The notes under the pieces were generated by a model. The model searched no databases, was not told the origin of the DNA, and saw nothing but the letters and a program-made list of their open reading frames with translations. Shown here one piece after another: positions 8,293 through 16,625 of a DNA stretch of 32,397 nt. Location of the stretch: positions 1-32,397 of the forward strand of contig JAMFSU010000095.1 in NCBI GenBank assembly GCA_026225475.1, written 5' to 3'. The position numbers and the translations under genes were made by a program. Each line of letters begins with the position of its first letter. The stretch's first letter is position 1. The DNA comes from Duganella sp. GTDB taxonomy: Bacteria; Pseudomonadota; Gammaproteobacteria; Burkholderiales; Burkholderiaceae_D.

Positions 8293-10002
8293 TCAGGCCA
8301 CTTGCGCGGCGGTCAGCGCGTGCCAATGCTGGCCTGGCACCGACGCCAGCAGCGCTTGCGTATAAGGATGACGAGGGTCGGCAAACAAGGTAGCAGTGTC
8401 GCCCTCTTCGACAATGCGGCCGTCTTTCATGACGGCGATACGGTCGCACACCTGCGCCGCCACGCGCAGATCATGCGTGATGAAAAGAATAGACAATCCC
8501 AACTGCGCGCGCAAACGCGCCAGCAAGGCCAGTACCTGGGCCTGTACCGAGACATCGAGCGCCGACACCGGTTCGTCCGCCAGGAGAATCTGCGGCTGCA
8601 ACGCCAGCGCACGTGCCAGGCCAATGCGCTGACGCTGGCCGCCGGAGAATTCATGCGGATAGCGATGTAGCGCATTCGGGTCAAGCCCGACCAACGCAAA
8701 CAGGTCGCGCGCTTGTGCCAGTGCCTGGCTGCGTGTGACACCCTGCTCCCGCGGTCCCTGCGCAACAATATCGCCCACCCGGTGGCGCGGATTGAGCGAG
8801 CTATAAGGATCCTGAAACACCATCTGGATCTGGCGGGCGCGGGCGCGGCGCTGGGCCGCACCGCCGCTCGGCAGCAACTGGCCCGATACCAGCAGTTCGC
8901 CGGCATCGGGGGTGAGCAAACCCAGAATCAGGCGCGCCAATGTCGATTTGCCGGAACCGCTTTCGCCGACGATGCCGAGTGTCGACCCGGCTGGCAGCGT
9001 CAGGCTGAGGTCTGCCACCGCTGGCGCCGGACGCAGGTGGCGGTTAAACCAGCCGCGCGGTCGATAGGTCTTGCTCACGCCTCGCAGGGTCAGCGCGGGC
9101 GGCGCTGCCGAGCTTGCCGCTGCTCCCGATGCGCTCAGCAATGCCTGTACGCGATTGCGCGGCGCGGGCGGCAGCATCGAGGGTACCGCCGCGATCAGGC
9201 TTTGCGTATAAGGATGGACCGCGTGCTGGAGCACGTTGTCGGCGGTGCCGCTTTCGACCAGCTTGCCCTGCTGCATGACCACCACGCGGTCGGCAATGTC
9301 TGCCACCACGCCAAAATCGTGGGTGATGAAGAGCACCGCCGTACCGCGCCGCCGTTGCAAGTCGTGAATCAATTGCAGAATCTGTGCCTGGGTGGTGACG
9401 TCGAGTGCCGTGGTCGGCTCATCGGCGATCAACAATGCCGGTTCCAGTGCCAGGGCCATGGCGATCATCACGCGTTGCCGCTGTCCGCCCGACAGCTCGT
9501 GCGGGTAAGCGCGCAAGGTACGTGCCGGATCGGCAATATGGACCGCTTGCAGCAGGTCGAGCACCTTGGCATCGATGTCGCGCCGACTTAGTGCGGTGTG
9601 CACCTGGAACACTTCAATGAGTTGTGTGCCGATGGTGTGCAAGGGATTGAGTGCACTCATCGGCTCCTGAAAAATCATGCCGATGCGGCGCCCGCGCAGG
9701 CTGCGCAATTGCGCTGGCGACAGCGTCAGTAAATCGTCGGACGTTGCACCGTCTGCGTGCCACAAGGCCTGGCCGCCACAGACATTGACGCCCTGCGGCA
9801 GCAGTCCCAGCAGCGCCGCCGCCGTGAGTGACTTGCCAGAACCGCTTTCACCGACCACGCACAGGATTTCGCCGGCATGCAAATCAAAGGAGACGCTATT
9901 CAAGGCCAGCGGCCGATCGGCGCCGCGTGGCAGCGCGATCGACAAATTGCGAATCGACAGCAATGGCGACGGGCTATCGGGTAAACGATGAATGGGTTTC
10001 AT
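8293..10002 (-). CDS. Dipeptide/oligopeptide/glutathione-type ABC transporter, fused double ATP-binding protein
   Basis: Cytoplasmic ATPase of a peptide-type importer with two complete nucleotide-binding domains in one 569-residue chain (DppD-DppF fusion, as in GsiA or YejF). Domain 1 has Walker A GESGSGKS near residue 46, signature LSGGQRQRV near 168 and Walker B LLIADEP. Domain 2 has [19 protein letters not shown] and ILLADEP, followed by the oligopeptide-family C-terminal extension with [16 protein letters not shown]; the matching [13 protein letters not shown] ends domain 1. The start at 10002 forms an ATGA overlap with the stop of the upstream permease gene, a sign of translational coupling; the frame extending to 10155 is not used. 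It works with the two permeases and the binding protein directly upstream. Substrate is a peptide or similar small molecule, not determined. Confidence 0.93.
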   Translation of the reverse strand: MKPIHRLPDSPSPLLSIRNLSIALPRGADRPLALNSVSFDLHAGEILCVVGESGSGKSLTAAALLGLLPQGVNVCGGQALWHADGATSDDLLTLSPAQLRSLRGRRIGMIFQEPMSALNPLHTIGTQLIEVFQVHTALSRRDIDAKVLDLLQAVHIADPARTLRAYPHELSGGQRQRVMIAMALALEPALLIADEPTTALDVTTQAQILQLIHDLQRRRGTAVLFITHDFGVVADIADRVVVMQQGKLVESGTADNVLQHAVHPYTQSLIAAVPSMLPPAPRNRVQALLSASGAAASSAAPPALTLRGVSKTYRPRGWFNRHLRPAPAVADLSLTLPAGSTLGIVGESGSGKSTLARLILGLLTPDAGELLVSGQLLPSGGAAQRRARARQIQMVFQDPYSSLNPRHRVGDIVAQGPREQGVTRSQALAQARDLFALVGLDPNALHRYPHEFSGGQRQRIGLARALALQPQILLADEPVSALDVSVQAQVLALLARLRAQLGLSILFITHDLRVAAQVCDRIAVMKDGRIVEEGDTATLFADPRHPYTQALLASVPGQHWHALTAAQVA

Positions 10003-10829
10003 GAGCGATGCAACCTTGGATTGAGTGCGTCGTTGAGACCCTGGCCGACCAGCGAGATCGCCAGCACCGTAACCAGAATCAGCGCGCCGGGAATGGCCGA
10101 GACATACCATTGCACCCGGATGACGCTGCGACCGGCGCCGATCAGGTTGCCCCACGACGGCACATTGGGATCGGACAGATTGAGAAAGGCCAAGGCGCTC
10201 TCCAACAAGATCGCCACGGCCATGATGACGCTGGCATAGACGATGATCGGCGGCAATGCATTGGGCAGGATTTCGCGCAGGATCAGCTTCAGGTCACTGA
10301 CGCCCAGACTGCGTGCCGCCTGGACAAACTCACGATGGCGCAGCGAGAGAAATTCCGAACGCGTCAGCCGTGCCACCGGCGGCCAGGACACCACGCCGAT
10401 CGATAGCACCACAGTCTGAATCTCGGAACCAAACACTGCCACCAGCACCAGCAGCAACAGGAAATTGGGCAAAATTTGAAATGCCTCAGTCATGCGCATG
10501 AGGACATCGTCAACCCAGCCGCCATAAAACCCGGCCACTGCGCCCAGCAGCAAACCGATGGCGGCGGCAATCGTGGTGGCCACCAGGCCGATAGCCAATG
10601 ACACGCGCGCACCGTACAGCATCTGTGCCGCGATGTCGCGCCCGACCTGGTCGGTGCCGAGCAGGAAGCGGGCATTTTCTCCCGGCCATTGCAGCGGCCG
10701 ACCGGCCAAACTGAGAGGATTGCGCGGGTACGCCCAGCCGGCGCCGAGCGCGGCGACCAGCACCAGCAGCAGCAAGGCCAGTCCGACCACGGCGGCAGGA
10801 TTGTGCAGATAACGTTTGAGCAGATTCAT
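9999..10829 (-). CDS. Dipeptide/oligopeptide-type ABC transporter permease (DppC-like)
   Basis: Inner-membrane subunit of the peptide-type importer, 276 residues. It has the short cytoplasmic N-terminus, first membrane helix VVGLALLLLVLVAALGAGWAY, and then the periplasmic segment with FLLGTDQVGRDIAAQMLYGARVSLAIG, a diagnostic DppC/OppC/GsiD motif (GTDxxGRD). The ATPase-contact loop is AARSLGVSDLKLILREILPNALPPIIV. The last helix ends at [19 protein letters not shown], also typical (GxxLxDxLDPR). It follows the other permease gene by about 47 bp and overlaps the ATPase gene by 4 bp. Family assignment is firm; substrate is not known. Confidence 0.93.
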   Translation of the reverse strand: MNLLKRYLHNPAAVVGLALLLLVLVAALGAGWAYPRNPLSLAGRPLQWPGENARFLLGTDQVGRDIAAQMLYGARVSLAIGLVATTIAAAIGLLLGAVAGFYGGWVDDVLMRMTEAFQILPNFLLLLVLVAVFGSEIQTVVLSIGVVSWPPVARLTRSEFLSLRHREFVQAARSLGVSDLKLILREILPNALPPIIVYASVIMAVAILLESALAFLNLSDPNVPSWGNLIGAGRSVIRVQWYVSAIPGALILVTVLAISLVGQGLNDALNPRLHRS

Positions 10830-10876
10830 GACGATCTAGAGAATTGGGGCCGGGTCAGCCGACACCCGGCGCAGAT

Positions 10877-11854
10877 TCAGCGGGTGCCTGCAATACGCGG
10901 GTCAAGCCGCGCATACAACAGGTCCACCAGGAAATTGATGGCGATCACCAGCAGCGCCGAAACAAACACAATACCCAGCAAGGTATTGAGATCGCGCTGC
11001 ACCACCGACTCATAGGCCAGCCGACCCAGTCCCGGCAAGGCAAACACCGTCTCCACCACCACCGAGCCGCCCAGCATGGTGCCAGCCTGCAAACCGATCA
11101 GCGTGACCATCGGCAGCAAGGCATTGCGTAACATGTGGCGCACCACCACGCGGGTTTCTCCAGCGCCTTTGGCGCGCGCGGTACGGATGAAGTCCTGGGT
11201 CGATACTTCCAGCATCGATGCCCGCATGATGCGCAAATAAATGGCGAGAAATATGGTCGACAAGGTGATGGTCGGCAGGATCAGATGCCAGGCAATGTCG
11301 AGTACCCGCGCCAGGCCGTGCAAGCTCAAGCCGATGGAGGCGAAACCGCCAGAAGGCAACCAGTCCAGCCAGATGGCGAAAACGAAGATGCCCATCAGTC
11401 CGAACCAGAACGAAGGCATGGCATAGAACACCAAGCCGAGCGTCGAGATCAGCGTATCCGGCCAGCGATTGACGCCACGCGCGGCAATCACGCCCAGCAG
11501 CATGCCGACGCTGAACGCAATCGCCAGTGCCGAACCCATCAACAGCAGCGTCGCTGGCAGCCGCTCGGCAATCACCAGCAACACCGGCTTGCCATAAATG
11601 GCGGAATAACCCAGATCAAGATGCACCAGCCGCCACAGGTAATCGCCCAGCCGCACCGACACCGTATCGTTGAGTTGATAGTAGTCGCGCAGATTGGCAA
11701 TCATGGTGGCGTCGGCACCGCCCATTTGCGCTACCAGTGCATCGACGGTATCGCCGGGCGCCAGTTGCAGCAGCAGGAACAGCCCGACCAGAATGATCAA
11801 CAGCGCAGGCACGGCAGCCAACAGGCGCCGCCCAGCCAGAGCGAGGAAACGCAT
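10877..11854 (-). CDS. Dipeptide/oligopeptide-type ABC transporter permease (DppB-like)
   Basis: Second membrane subunit of the importer, 325 residues. The N-terminal helix LLAAVPALLIILVGLFLLLQLAPGD leads into the DppB-type periplasmic region. Further helices follow, with the ATPase-contact loop in TARAKGAGETRVVVRHMLRNALLPMVTLIG and the conserved block GGSVVVETVFALPGLGRLAYESVVQRD, a hallmark of the DppB/OppB/GsiC group (VxExxFxxPGxGxL). It ends with DLLYARLDPRI (family pattern YxxxDPRI). GGAG lies about nine bases before the start at 11854. It comes 14 bp after the binding-protein gene and forms an operon with it and the downstream genes. Confidence 0.93.
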   Translation of the reverse strand: MRFLALAGRRLLAAVPALLIILVGLFLLLQLAPGDTVDALVAQMGGADATMIANLRDYYQLNDTVSVRLGDYLWRLVHLDLGYSAIYGKPVLLVIAERLPATLLLMGSALAIAFSVGMLLGVIAARGVNRWPDTLISTLGLVFYAMPSFWFGLMGIFVFAIWLDWLPSGGFASIGLSLHGLARVLDIAWHLILPTITLSTIFLAIYLRIMRASMLEVSTQDFIRTARAKGAGETRVVVRHMLRNALLPMVTLIGLQAGTMLGGSVVVETVFALPGLGRLAYESVVQRDLNTLLGIVFVSALLVIAINFLVDLLYARLDPRIAGTR

Positions 11855-11868
11855 CAGCTACGCTCCGC

Positions 11869-13467
11869 TCAGGCTTTGAGCCAGGTATCGTGCCAACTGC
11901 TGGAAGGCCAGCGCGCATTGTTGTGGCCGTTCTGGACATTGCGGCTGACGACCGAATAAAACTCGCGCTCGGTGGCCATCCAGATCGGCAATTCTTCATT
12001 GACGCTCTTGAGCCATTCGGCATACAGTGCGCGCCGCTTGACCGGATCAATCTCGGTGGCAGCATCGTCGATGAGCTTGTCGACCTTGGCCGACTGCCAG
12101 CCGTATTGATTGGTCCAGGGCGCACCGGCCGGGCTGCCGGAGCGATACCAGACCGTAGTCGACACCGCCGGATCGCCGCGATATTGATGCCAGCCGGTAG
12201 CGATATCAAAGCTGCCGTCCTTGTAGACGGCATTGAGCGCACCGGCAATATCGTATTGGACGATCTCGACCTTGATGCCAACCGCTTCCAGCGATTGCTG
12301 AATGAAGGTAGCCAGCAACGGTACGTCTTCGCCGTTCTGGATCGGCACCAGCTTGAGCGTGAAACGCTGACCGCCTTTGCCGCGTTTGTAGCCGGCTTCG
12401 TCGAGCAAGGCTTCGGCGCGTTTGACGTCGAATGGATACGGTGGCTGGCTGCCTTTGGGGAAGAACGTGGAACTCGATGGAATCGGCCCAGCCGCAGCCT
12501 TGCCCAAACCGTAGAGGAAATTGTCGATGAAGAACTTGATGTCGATTGCATGCACGATGGCGCGGCGCACGCGCACGTCAGCCAGCTCCTTGCGGCGGAA
12601 GTTGAATTCCAGCGTGTTGTTGAACACATTGGCTTCCAGCCCCTTGCTACGGACTTCGAACTTGGGATTCTTGCGCAGCCGGTCGAGATCGGCCAGCGCC
12701 AGTTGCGAATAGGCGCTCAGTTGAATCTGGCCGGTTTCGAGCGCGGCGGTGGCGGCCGATTTGTCGGTGATGATGCGCCACACGACGCGGTCCAGATACG
12801 GCAATCCCTTGCGCCAGTAATCCGGATTGCGCTCGGCGATGATGTACTGGCCGCGCTGGTATTCGACGAACTTGAACGGACCGGTGCCAATCGGTGCCGT
12901 ATTGGCCGGATTTTCCAGCACGTTGCGGCCTTCGAACAGATGGCGCGGCACCACATAGCCGAGATCGACCAGCGCCCGCAGCAGCAGGTCGAGCGGCATT
13001 GGCCGTTCATAGCGGAACACCACGGTGTGGGCGTCCGGCGTATCGACGGCATGCAGATACAGTTGCAAGGCGGTGGCGTAGTTGAGTTGCTTCTTCCACA
13101 GTTCGAGTGCGTTGTATTGCACATCGGCCGAGGTGAATGGCTTGCCGTCGTGCCATTTGACGCCTTCGCGCAACTTGAAGGTGATGGTCTTGCCATCCTT
13201 GGAGGAACTCCAGGAAGTGGCCAACTGTGGCACCGGCTTGCCGTCGGCATCGAGATCGACCAGCGCTTCGATGATCTTGCTGGTGACAATGTAGACGCCG
13301 GTGGAAGCGCGCAACGAGGGATTGAGAATGCGCTGCTCGGAACCCAGATGCACGTTGAACACGCCACCACGGCGCGGTTCGGTTTGTGAAAACGAGATCG
13401 AGGGCCAGGCCGATGAGACCAGCGTGGCAGCGGCAGACAACATGAACTGACGGCGAGTTGCGGACAT
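11869..13467 (-). CDS. Peptide-type ABC transporter substrate-binding protein (SBP family 5)
   Basis: Periplasmic binding protein of 532 residues. The N-terminus ATRRQFMLSAAATLVSS has a twin-arginine-like motif and an export signal with a likely cut near SFSQ (about 28), so it may use the Tat route. The mature part matches the SBP_bac_5 family: RILNPSLRASTGVYIVTSKI, PQLATSWSSSKDGKTITFKLREGVKWHDGKPFTSADV (the signature region), GTGPFKFVEYQRG and VRRAIVHAIDIKFFI. AGGA lies a few bases before the start at 13467. It is the first gene of the importer operon reading leftwards. A 16-bp motif 66 bp upstream of its start is shared with the divergent sulfonate-type importer. Ligand is likely a short peptide, a glutathione-like thiol or another small solute; the sequence does not decide. 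Confidence 0.92.
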   Translation of the reverse strand: MSATRRQFMLSAAATLVSSAWPSISFSQTEPRRGGVFNVHLGSEQRILNPSLRASTGVYIVTSKIIEALVDLDADGKPVPQLATSWSSSKDGKTITFKLREGVKWHDGKPFTSADVQYNALELWKKQLNYATALQLYLHAVDTPDAHTVVFRYERPMPLDLLLRALVDLGYVVPRHLFEGRNVLENPANTAPIGTGPFKFVEYQRGQYIIAERNPDYWRKGLPYLDRVVWRIITDKSAATAALETGQIQLSAYSQLALADLDRLRKNPKFEVRSKGLEANVFNNTLEFNFRRKELADVRVRRAIVHAIDIKFFIDNFLYGLGKAAAGPIPSSSTFFPKGSQPPYPFDVKRAEALLDEAGYKRGKGGQRFTLKLVPIQNGEDVPLLATFIQQSLEAVGIKVEIVQYDIAGALNAVYKDGSFDIATGWHQYRGDPAVSTTVWYRSGSPAGAPWTNQYGWQSAKVDKLIDDAATEIDPVKRRALYAEWLKSVNEELPIWMATEREFYSVVSRNVQNGHNNARWPSSSWHDTWLKA

Positions 13468-13532
13468 GATTTCCTATGCAATTATTCAAAGACAGCACAG
13501 GATGGTAAAGGTCTCCACGCGCCTCAGAAAAC

Positions 13533-13548
13533 GAATATAAACGCGTTT
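13533..13548 (-). promoter_or_regulatory. Shared 16-bp promoter motif, copy 1 (AAACGCGTTTATATTC on the minus strand)
   Basis: Centred on the perfect 10-bp palindrome AAACGCGTTT (13539-13548), which in the direction of transcription is followed by ATATTC. The same 16 bases with one change and the same orientation relative to transcription occur at 14410-14425 before the next importer operon. This copy ends 66 bp before the start codon of the SBP family 5 gene. It is probably a regulator binding site or part of a common promoter. No matching regulator gene is adjacent. Confidence 0.5.
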
Positions 13549-13588
13549 GCTAATCTGTTTTATGTTGCCTCACCGGCAGCCAGCCACG

Positions 13589-14158
13589 TCAGACCAATGT
13601 CGGCTCTTCTGCGCGCGCGACCACATTGTGCACGCTGGCGGTGTGGCGAATTTCGGCACGAATCTGTTGTGGATTTTTCAGCAGGTTCAAAATCGGGCAG
13701 GTCTTTTCCACTGCTTCGAACAAGGCTTTTACCTCTTCCGCGCTGGCCGGTGAACTCAGGTGCACGGTATAGCCAATGTCATGCGGATAGATGGGGATAT
13801 CTTCATAGCCGGGCCGACCGCCACGGGCATCGATCTTGCCGCTCACTTCAACCTCTAGCGAATCGACCGGTACCTGGCGCTGCGCTGCCTGGATCAGAAA
13901 AATATGCGTCACGCAGGAGCCCAGCACGCCCAGTTGCAACTCGGGAGAACTCGGCCCGAGATTGTAGCCGGCAAAGTCAGGCGGGCTGTCGCTGATGATT
14001 TGATGGTCGCGGATGCGGATGCGCCGCACACCGCTGCGGCCTTCGGCACTGACCTTGGCTTGCAATGCCACCGGCGCGGCATGGCCGGCGTCAATGTTGG
14101 CTTCCCTGGCCAGCACGGCGCTGCGTTTTTCGGATAAATAGTGATTAAGGGTACTCAT
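13589..14158 (-). CDS. OsmC-family protein (peroxiredoxin-like)
   Basis: Cytoplasmic protein of 189 residues with the OsmC/Ohr fold, a family of thiol-dependent peroxidases acting on organic hydroperoxides and related stress compounds. Both redox cysteines are visible: Cys82 in LGVLGSCVTH and Cys154 in VEKTCPILN. This is the usual spacing and context (GxCxTH and CPI/CPV). The start at 14158 gives a natural N-terminus; the frame reaching 14371 crosses the promoter region. The protein has about 45 extra N-terminal residues compared with the shortest OsmC proteins. It lies between two importer operons, on the same strand as the peptide-type one but upstream of its promoter motif, so it probably has its own promoter. 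A link to reactive sulfur or thiol chemistry is plausible inference. Confidence 0.88.
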   Translation of the reverse strand: MSTLNHYLSEKRSAVLAREANIDAGHAAPVALQAKVSAEGRSGVRRIRIRDHQIISDSPPDFAGYNLGPSSPELQLGVLGSCVTHIFLIQAAQRQVPVDSLEVEVSGKIDARGGRPGYEDIPIYPHDIGYTVHLSSPASAEEVKALFEAVEKTCPILNLLKNPQQIRAEIRHTASVHNVVARAEEPTLV

Positions 14159-14274
14159 GGTGTCGCTTTCTTTGGCAAAGGAAGAGAGAAAAATCAGGTT
14201 CAGTACAAGCGCTGGCGGGCATTTGCACCGGCCTAGTTTGGCTGCGCCGTGGACCGCAAACAACGAAGCATTCC

Positions 14275-14288
14275 GTATATCGATATAC
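14275..14288. promoter_or_regulatory. 14-bp palindrome, possible operator
   Basis: GTATATCGATATAC is fully self-complementary. It lies 117 bp upstream of the OsmC start codon and about 245 bp upstream of the importer gene. Nine of its bases (GTATATCGA) recur in direct orientation at 14402-14410. The pairing of a full site and a distant half site is typical of dimeric regulators, but no regulator is identified. Confidence 0.4.
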
Positions 14289-14409
14289 CGCCACAGCGTA
14301 CCGGCCATCGGCTGTAACGCTGGCTCGGCCAGCACTACTGACGACACGCCCCACAGCAGCGTGCATGGCATGCGAGCGCGGCGCGGCGCCTTATTGGCAA
14401 CGTATATCG

Positions 14410-14425
14410 AAACGCGTTTTTATTC
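14410..14425 (+). promoter_or_regulatory. Shared 16-bp promoter motif, copy 2 (AAACGCGTTTTTATTC)
   Basis: Matches copy 1 at 13533-13548 (minus strand) at 15 of 16 bases and in the same orientation relative to the gene it precedes. It ends 108 bp before the start codon of the importer binding protein at 14533. The symmetrical centre AAACGCGTTT suggests a dimeric regulator, and the shared TATTC tail suggests that a promoter element is included. Confidence 0.5.
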
Positions 14426-14532
14426 TTTGAATGCGTGCGCCAACGTCATTAGTATTTCCCTGTTTCGTCAGCGACTGGTCAGCCCTTGCTGCCTGCCGTC
14501 GGTCTCGCTCAACCCAGTGGAGTCTCTCAATA

Positions 14533-15570
14533 ATGAATAACAAACCTGCCCCCTACGATGCCACCAACCCTGCTGCCTGGTCACGCCGCGATGTCTTGCG
14601 TGCCGCCGCCTCCGCGGCATTGGTGGGCGCCGGTAGTGCCGTGGTCGTGCCCAACGCCTGGTCGGCGCCGCCACGCAAGGTGACATTCGCCTGGAGTTCG
14701 ATTGCGTTTTGCCTGTCGCCGGTGGCAGTGGCGCAGGAACGCGGATTTTTTGAACAGAACGGTCTCGATGTCGAGTTGATCAACTGGGGCGGCTCCACCG
14801 ATCAGTTGCTGGAGGCGCTGGCCACCGGCAAGGCCGATGTCGGTGTCGGCCTGATCCACCGCTGGCTCAAGCCGCTGGAAGCGGGCTTTGATGTCAAGAT
14901 CGTCGGCAGTGCCCATGGCGGCTGCCTGCGCATGATCGGTGTCAATCAGGCCGGGGTGAAAGACATCAACAGCCTCAAGGGCAAGACCATCGGCGTGTCG
15001 GACCAGAACAGCCCGGCCAAAAACTTCTTCGGCATTCATCTGGCCAAGAAAGGTTTCAATATCGAGAAAGATGTGGAATGGCGCGTCTACCCAGCCGACC
15101 TGCTCGACGTGGCAGTCAAGAAAGGGGAAATCCAGGCGATTGCCGATGGCGACCCCAACATCTTCCTGATCGAGAAACGCAACAAGGGCGTCTTCACCGA
15201 AATCGGCAATAGCGCCATCGGCGAATACAAGGACAAGCTGTGCTGCATTCTCGGTGCGCGCGGTGAATTCGTGCGCAATGACAAGGCCAGCGCCGCCGCG
15301 GTGGTGCGCGCCGTTGTGCAGGCATCTGAATATGTCGCCGAGAATCCCAACGAAGCAGCCAAGATCTACGCCAAGTATTCACCCAAGGTGCCGATCGAGG
15401 ATTTGCGGGCATTGCTGACCAGCCTGACCTATCACCATCATCCTAGCGGCAAGCCACTGCGCGATGAGGTGGAGTTCTTTGCGCGCGACTTCCACACCGC
15501 CGGGGTCCTCAAGAAATCCACCGATCCGGTGCGCCTGGCCAATCACGTCACGCTGGATGTATTGAGTTAA
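14533..15570 (+). CDS. Sulfonate/nitrate-type ABC transporter, substrate-binding protein (Tat-type signal)
   Basis: Periplasmic binding protein of 345 residues of the NMT1/SsuA-like family. The N-terminus has SRRDVLRAAASAALVGAG (about 17-34), a good twin-arginine signal, with a likely cut near AWSA (about 44). The mature part shows the family pattern: VAVAQERGFFEQNGLDVELINWGG, TDQLLEALATGKADVGVG, then LKGKTIGV and SPAKNFFGIHLAKKGFN. SsuA-family proteins bind sulfonates, nitrate analogues, thiamine precursors or other small acids; this one differs clearly from TauA in the same window, so its ligand is probably different. GGAG lies about ten bases before the start at 14533. It opens a four-gene operon with permease, ATPase and a cytochrome c protein. 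Confidence 0.9.
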   Translation: MNNKPAPYDATNPAAWSRRDVLRAAASAALVGAGSAVVVPNAWSAPPRKVTFAWSSIAFCLSPVAVAQERGFFEQNGLDVELINWGGSTDQLLEALATGKADVGVGLIHRWLKPLEAGFDVKIVGSAHGGCLRMIGVNQAGVKDINSLKGKTIGVSDQNSPAKNFFGIHLAKKGFNIEKDVEWRVYPADLLDVAVKKGEIQAIADGDPNIFLIEKRNKGVFTEIGNSAIGEYKDKLCCILGARGEFVRNDKASAAAVVRAVVQASEYVAENPNEAAKIYAKYSPKVPIEDLRALLTSLTYHHHPSGKPLRDEVEFFARDFHTAGVLKKSTDPVRLANHVTLDVLS

Positions 15571-15596
15571 TCCCTGCCCATCGAACGGAGTTCATC

Positions 15597-16625
15597 ATGA
15601 CCACGACCACCACCAACGAGGTATTGCTACGCGCCAATCAGGCCGGCCTGTTCGACAGCGTGCGCACGGCTGGCGTCTGGCGCACCGGCTTATTGGCAGG
15701 AGCCGTCTGGCTGCTGTTGAGCCTGGTCACACTGCGCTGGCCGAACAAGGAAGTCGGTTTCAGCGACTGGGCCTTCACTGACGAATTCGGCTATGCCGCG
15801 CTTGCCATTGCGCTGCTACTGAGCATATTGGCACTGGCCGGCGAGCGCGCCGGCCGCGTTGGCGATCTGCTGCGCCCGGCCGGTCAATGGCTGGTGGCGG
15901 TGCCCTTGCTATTGGGCAGCTGGGAAATCCTGACCGCCAAGCTGGGCCTGCTGCCGTCGCCCTTCTTCGCACCGCCGCAGAGTTTGATCGAAGTCTATAA
16001 CGATGACTGGCGCCGGCTTGGCATCAGTACCGCTTATTCCTTGCGGCTGCTGGTGCATGGTTTTGCGGCGGGCGGGATTGTCGGCTTTCTGGTCGGCGCC
16101 ACCATTGGCTGGTCGCGCGTGGCGGGTTACTGGGTCCATCCGGTGCTACGTTTTCTGGGACCGGTACCGGCGTCGGCGTTGCTGCCGCTGGCGTTCTTTT
16201 TTGCGCCGTCCAGCTATGCGGCGGCGGTATTCCTGATCGCGCTGGCGACCGCCTTCCCGGTCGCCGTGCTGACCTGGTCGGGCGTGGCTTCGGTCAACAA
16301 GAGCTATTACGATGTGGCCCGCACGCTGGGTGCGTCGGAGTGGTTTCTGATTCTGCGCGTGGCGATTCCGGCAGCATTGCCGCAGGTGTTTGTGGGCTTG
16401 TTCATGGGCCTGGGCGCCGCGTTCTCGGTGCTGGTGACAGCCGAAATGATGGGCGTCAAGGCCGGTCTTGGCTGGTATCTGCAATGGGCCCAGGGCTGGG
16501 CCGCCTACGCCAATATGTATGCGGCGCTGATTGTCATGGCAATTCTGTGCTCCAGCCTGATTACCTTGTTGTTCAAGGTGCGCGACCGCGCATTGTCGTG
16601 GCAGAAAGGAACCGTCAAATGGTAA
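15597..16625 (+). CDS. Sulfonate/nitrate-type ABC transporter permease (SsuC-like)
   Basis: Inner-membrane permease of 342 residues, longer than the typical 250-280 because of about 80 extra N-terminal residues carrying two additional hydrophobic stretches (GLLAGAVWLLLSLVTL and ALAIALLLSILALAG). The standard BPD_transp_1 part begins near WLVAVPLLLGSWEILTAKLGLLPSPFFAPP, a familiar SsuC/TauC opening. It has the ATPase-contact loop VARTLGASEWFLILRVAIPAALPQVFVGL and ends with VLVTAEMMGVKAGLGWYLQWAQ. CGGAG lies a few bases before the start at 15597. It is 26 bp after the binding-protein gene and its last codons overlap the ATPase gene. The extended N-terminus is a noticeable departure from TauC in this window. 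Confidence 0.9.
   Translation: MTTTTTNEVLLRANQAGLFDSVRTAGVWRTGLLAGAVWLLLSLVTLRWPNKEVGFSDWAFTDEFGYAALAIALLLSILALAGERAGRVGDLLRPAGQWLVAVPLLLGSWEILTAKLGLLPSPFFAPPQSLIEVYNDDWRRLGISTAYSLRLLVHGFAAGGIVGFLVGATIGWSRVAGYWVHPVLRFLGPVPASALLPLAFFFAPSSYAAAVFLIALATAFPVAVLTWSGVASVNKSYYDVARTLGASEWFLILRVAIPAALPQVFVGLFMGLGAAFSVLVTAEMMGVKAGLGWYLQWAQGWAAYANMYAALIVMAILCSSLITLLFKVRDRALSWQKGTVKW

Larger units (their letters stand above)
14159..14532. other. Divergent intergenic region between the OsmC gene and the sulfonate-type importer operon
   Basis: This 374-bp gap holds no credible gene. It contains a perfect 14-bp palindrome GTATATCGATATAC (14275-14288). The half-site GTATATCGA recurs at 14402-14410 immediately before the AAACGCGTTT palindrome (14410-14419), overlapping it by one base. 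AT-rich stretches near 14390-14450 suit a rightward promoter. The gene at 14533 has GGAG about ten bases upstream of its start. The region therefore most likely carries the promoters of both flanking genes and at least two regulator sites. Confidence 0.6.
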
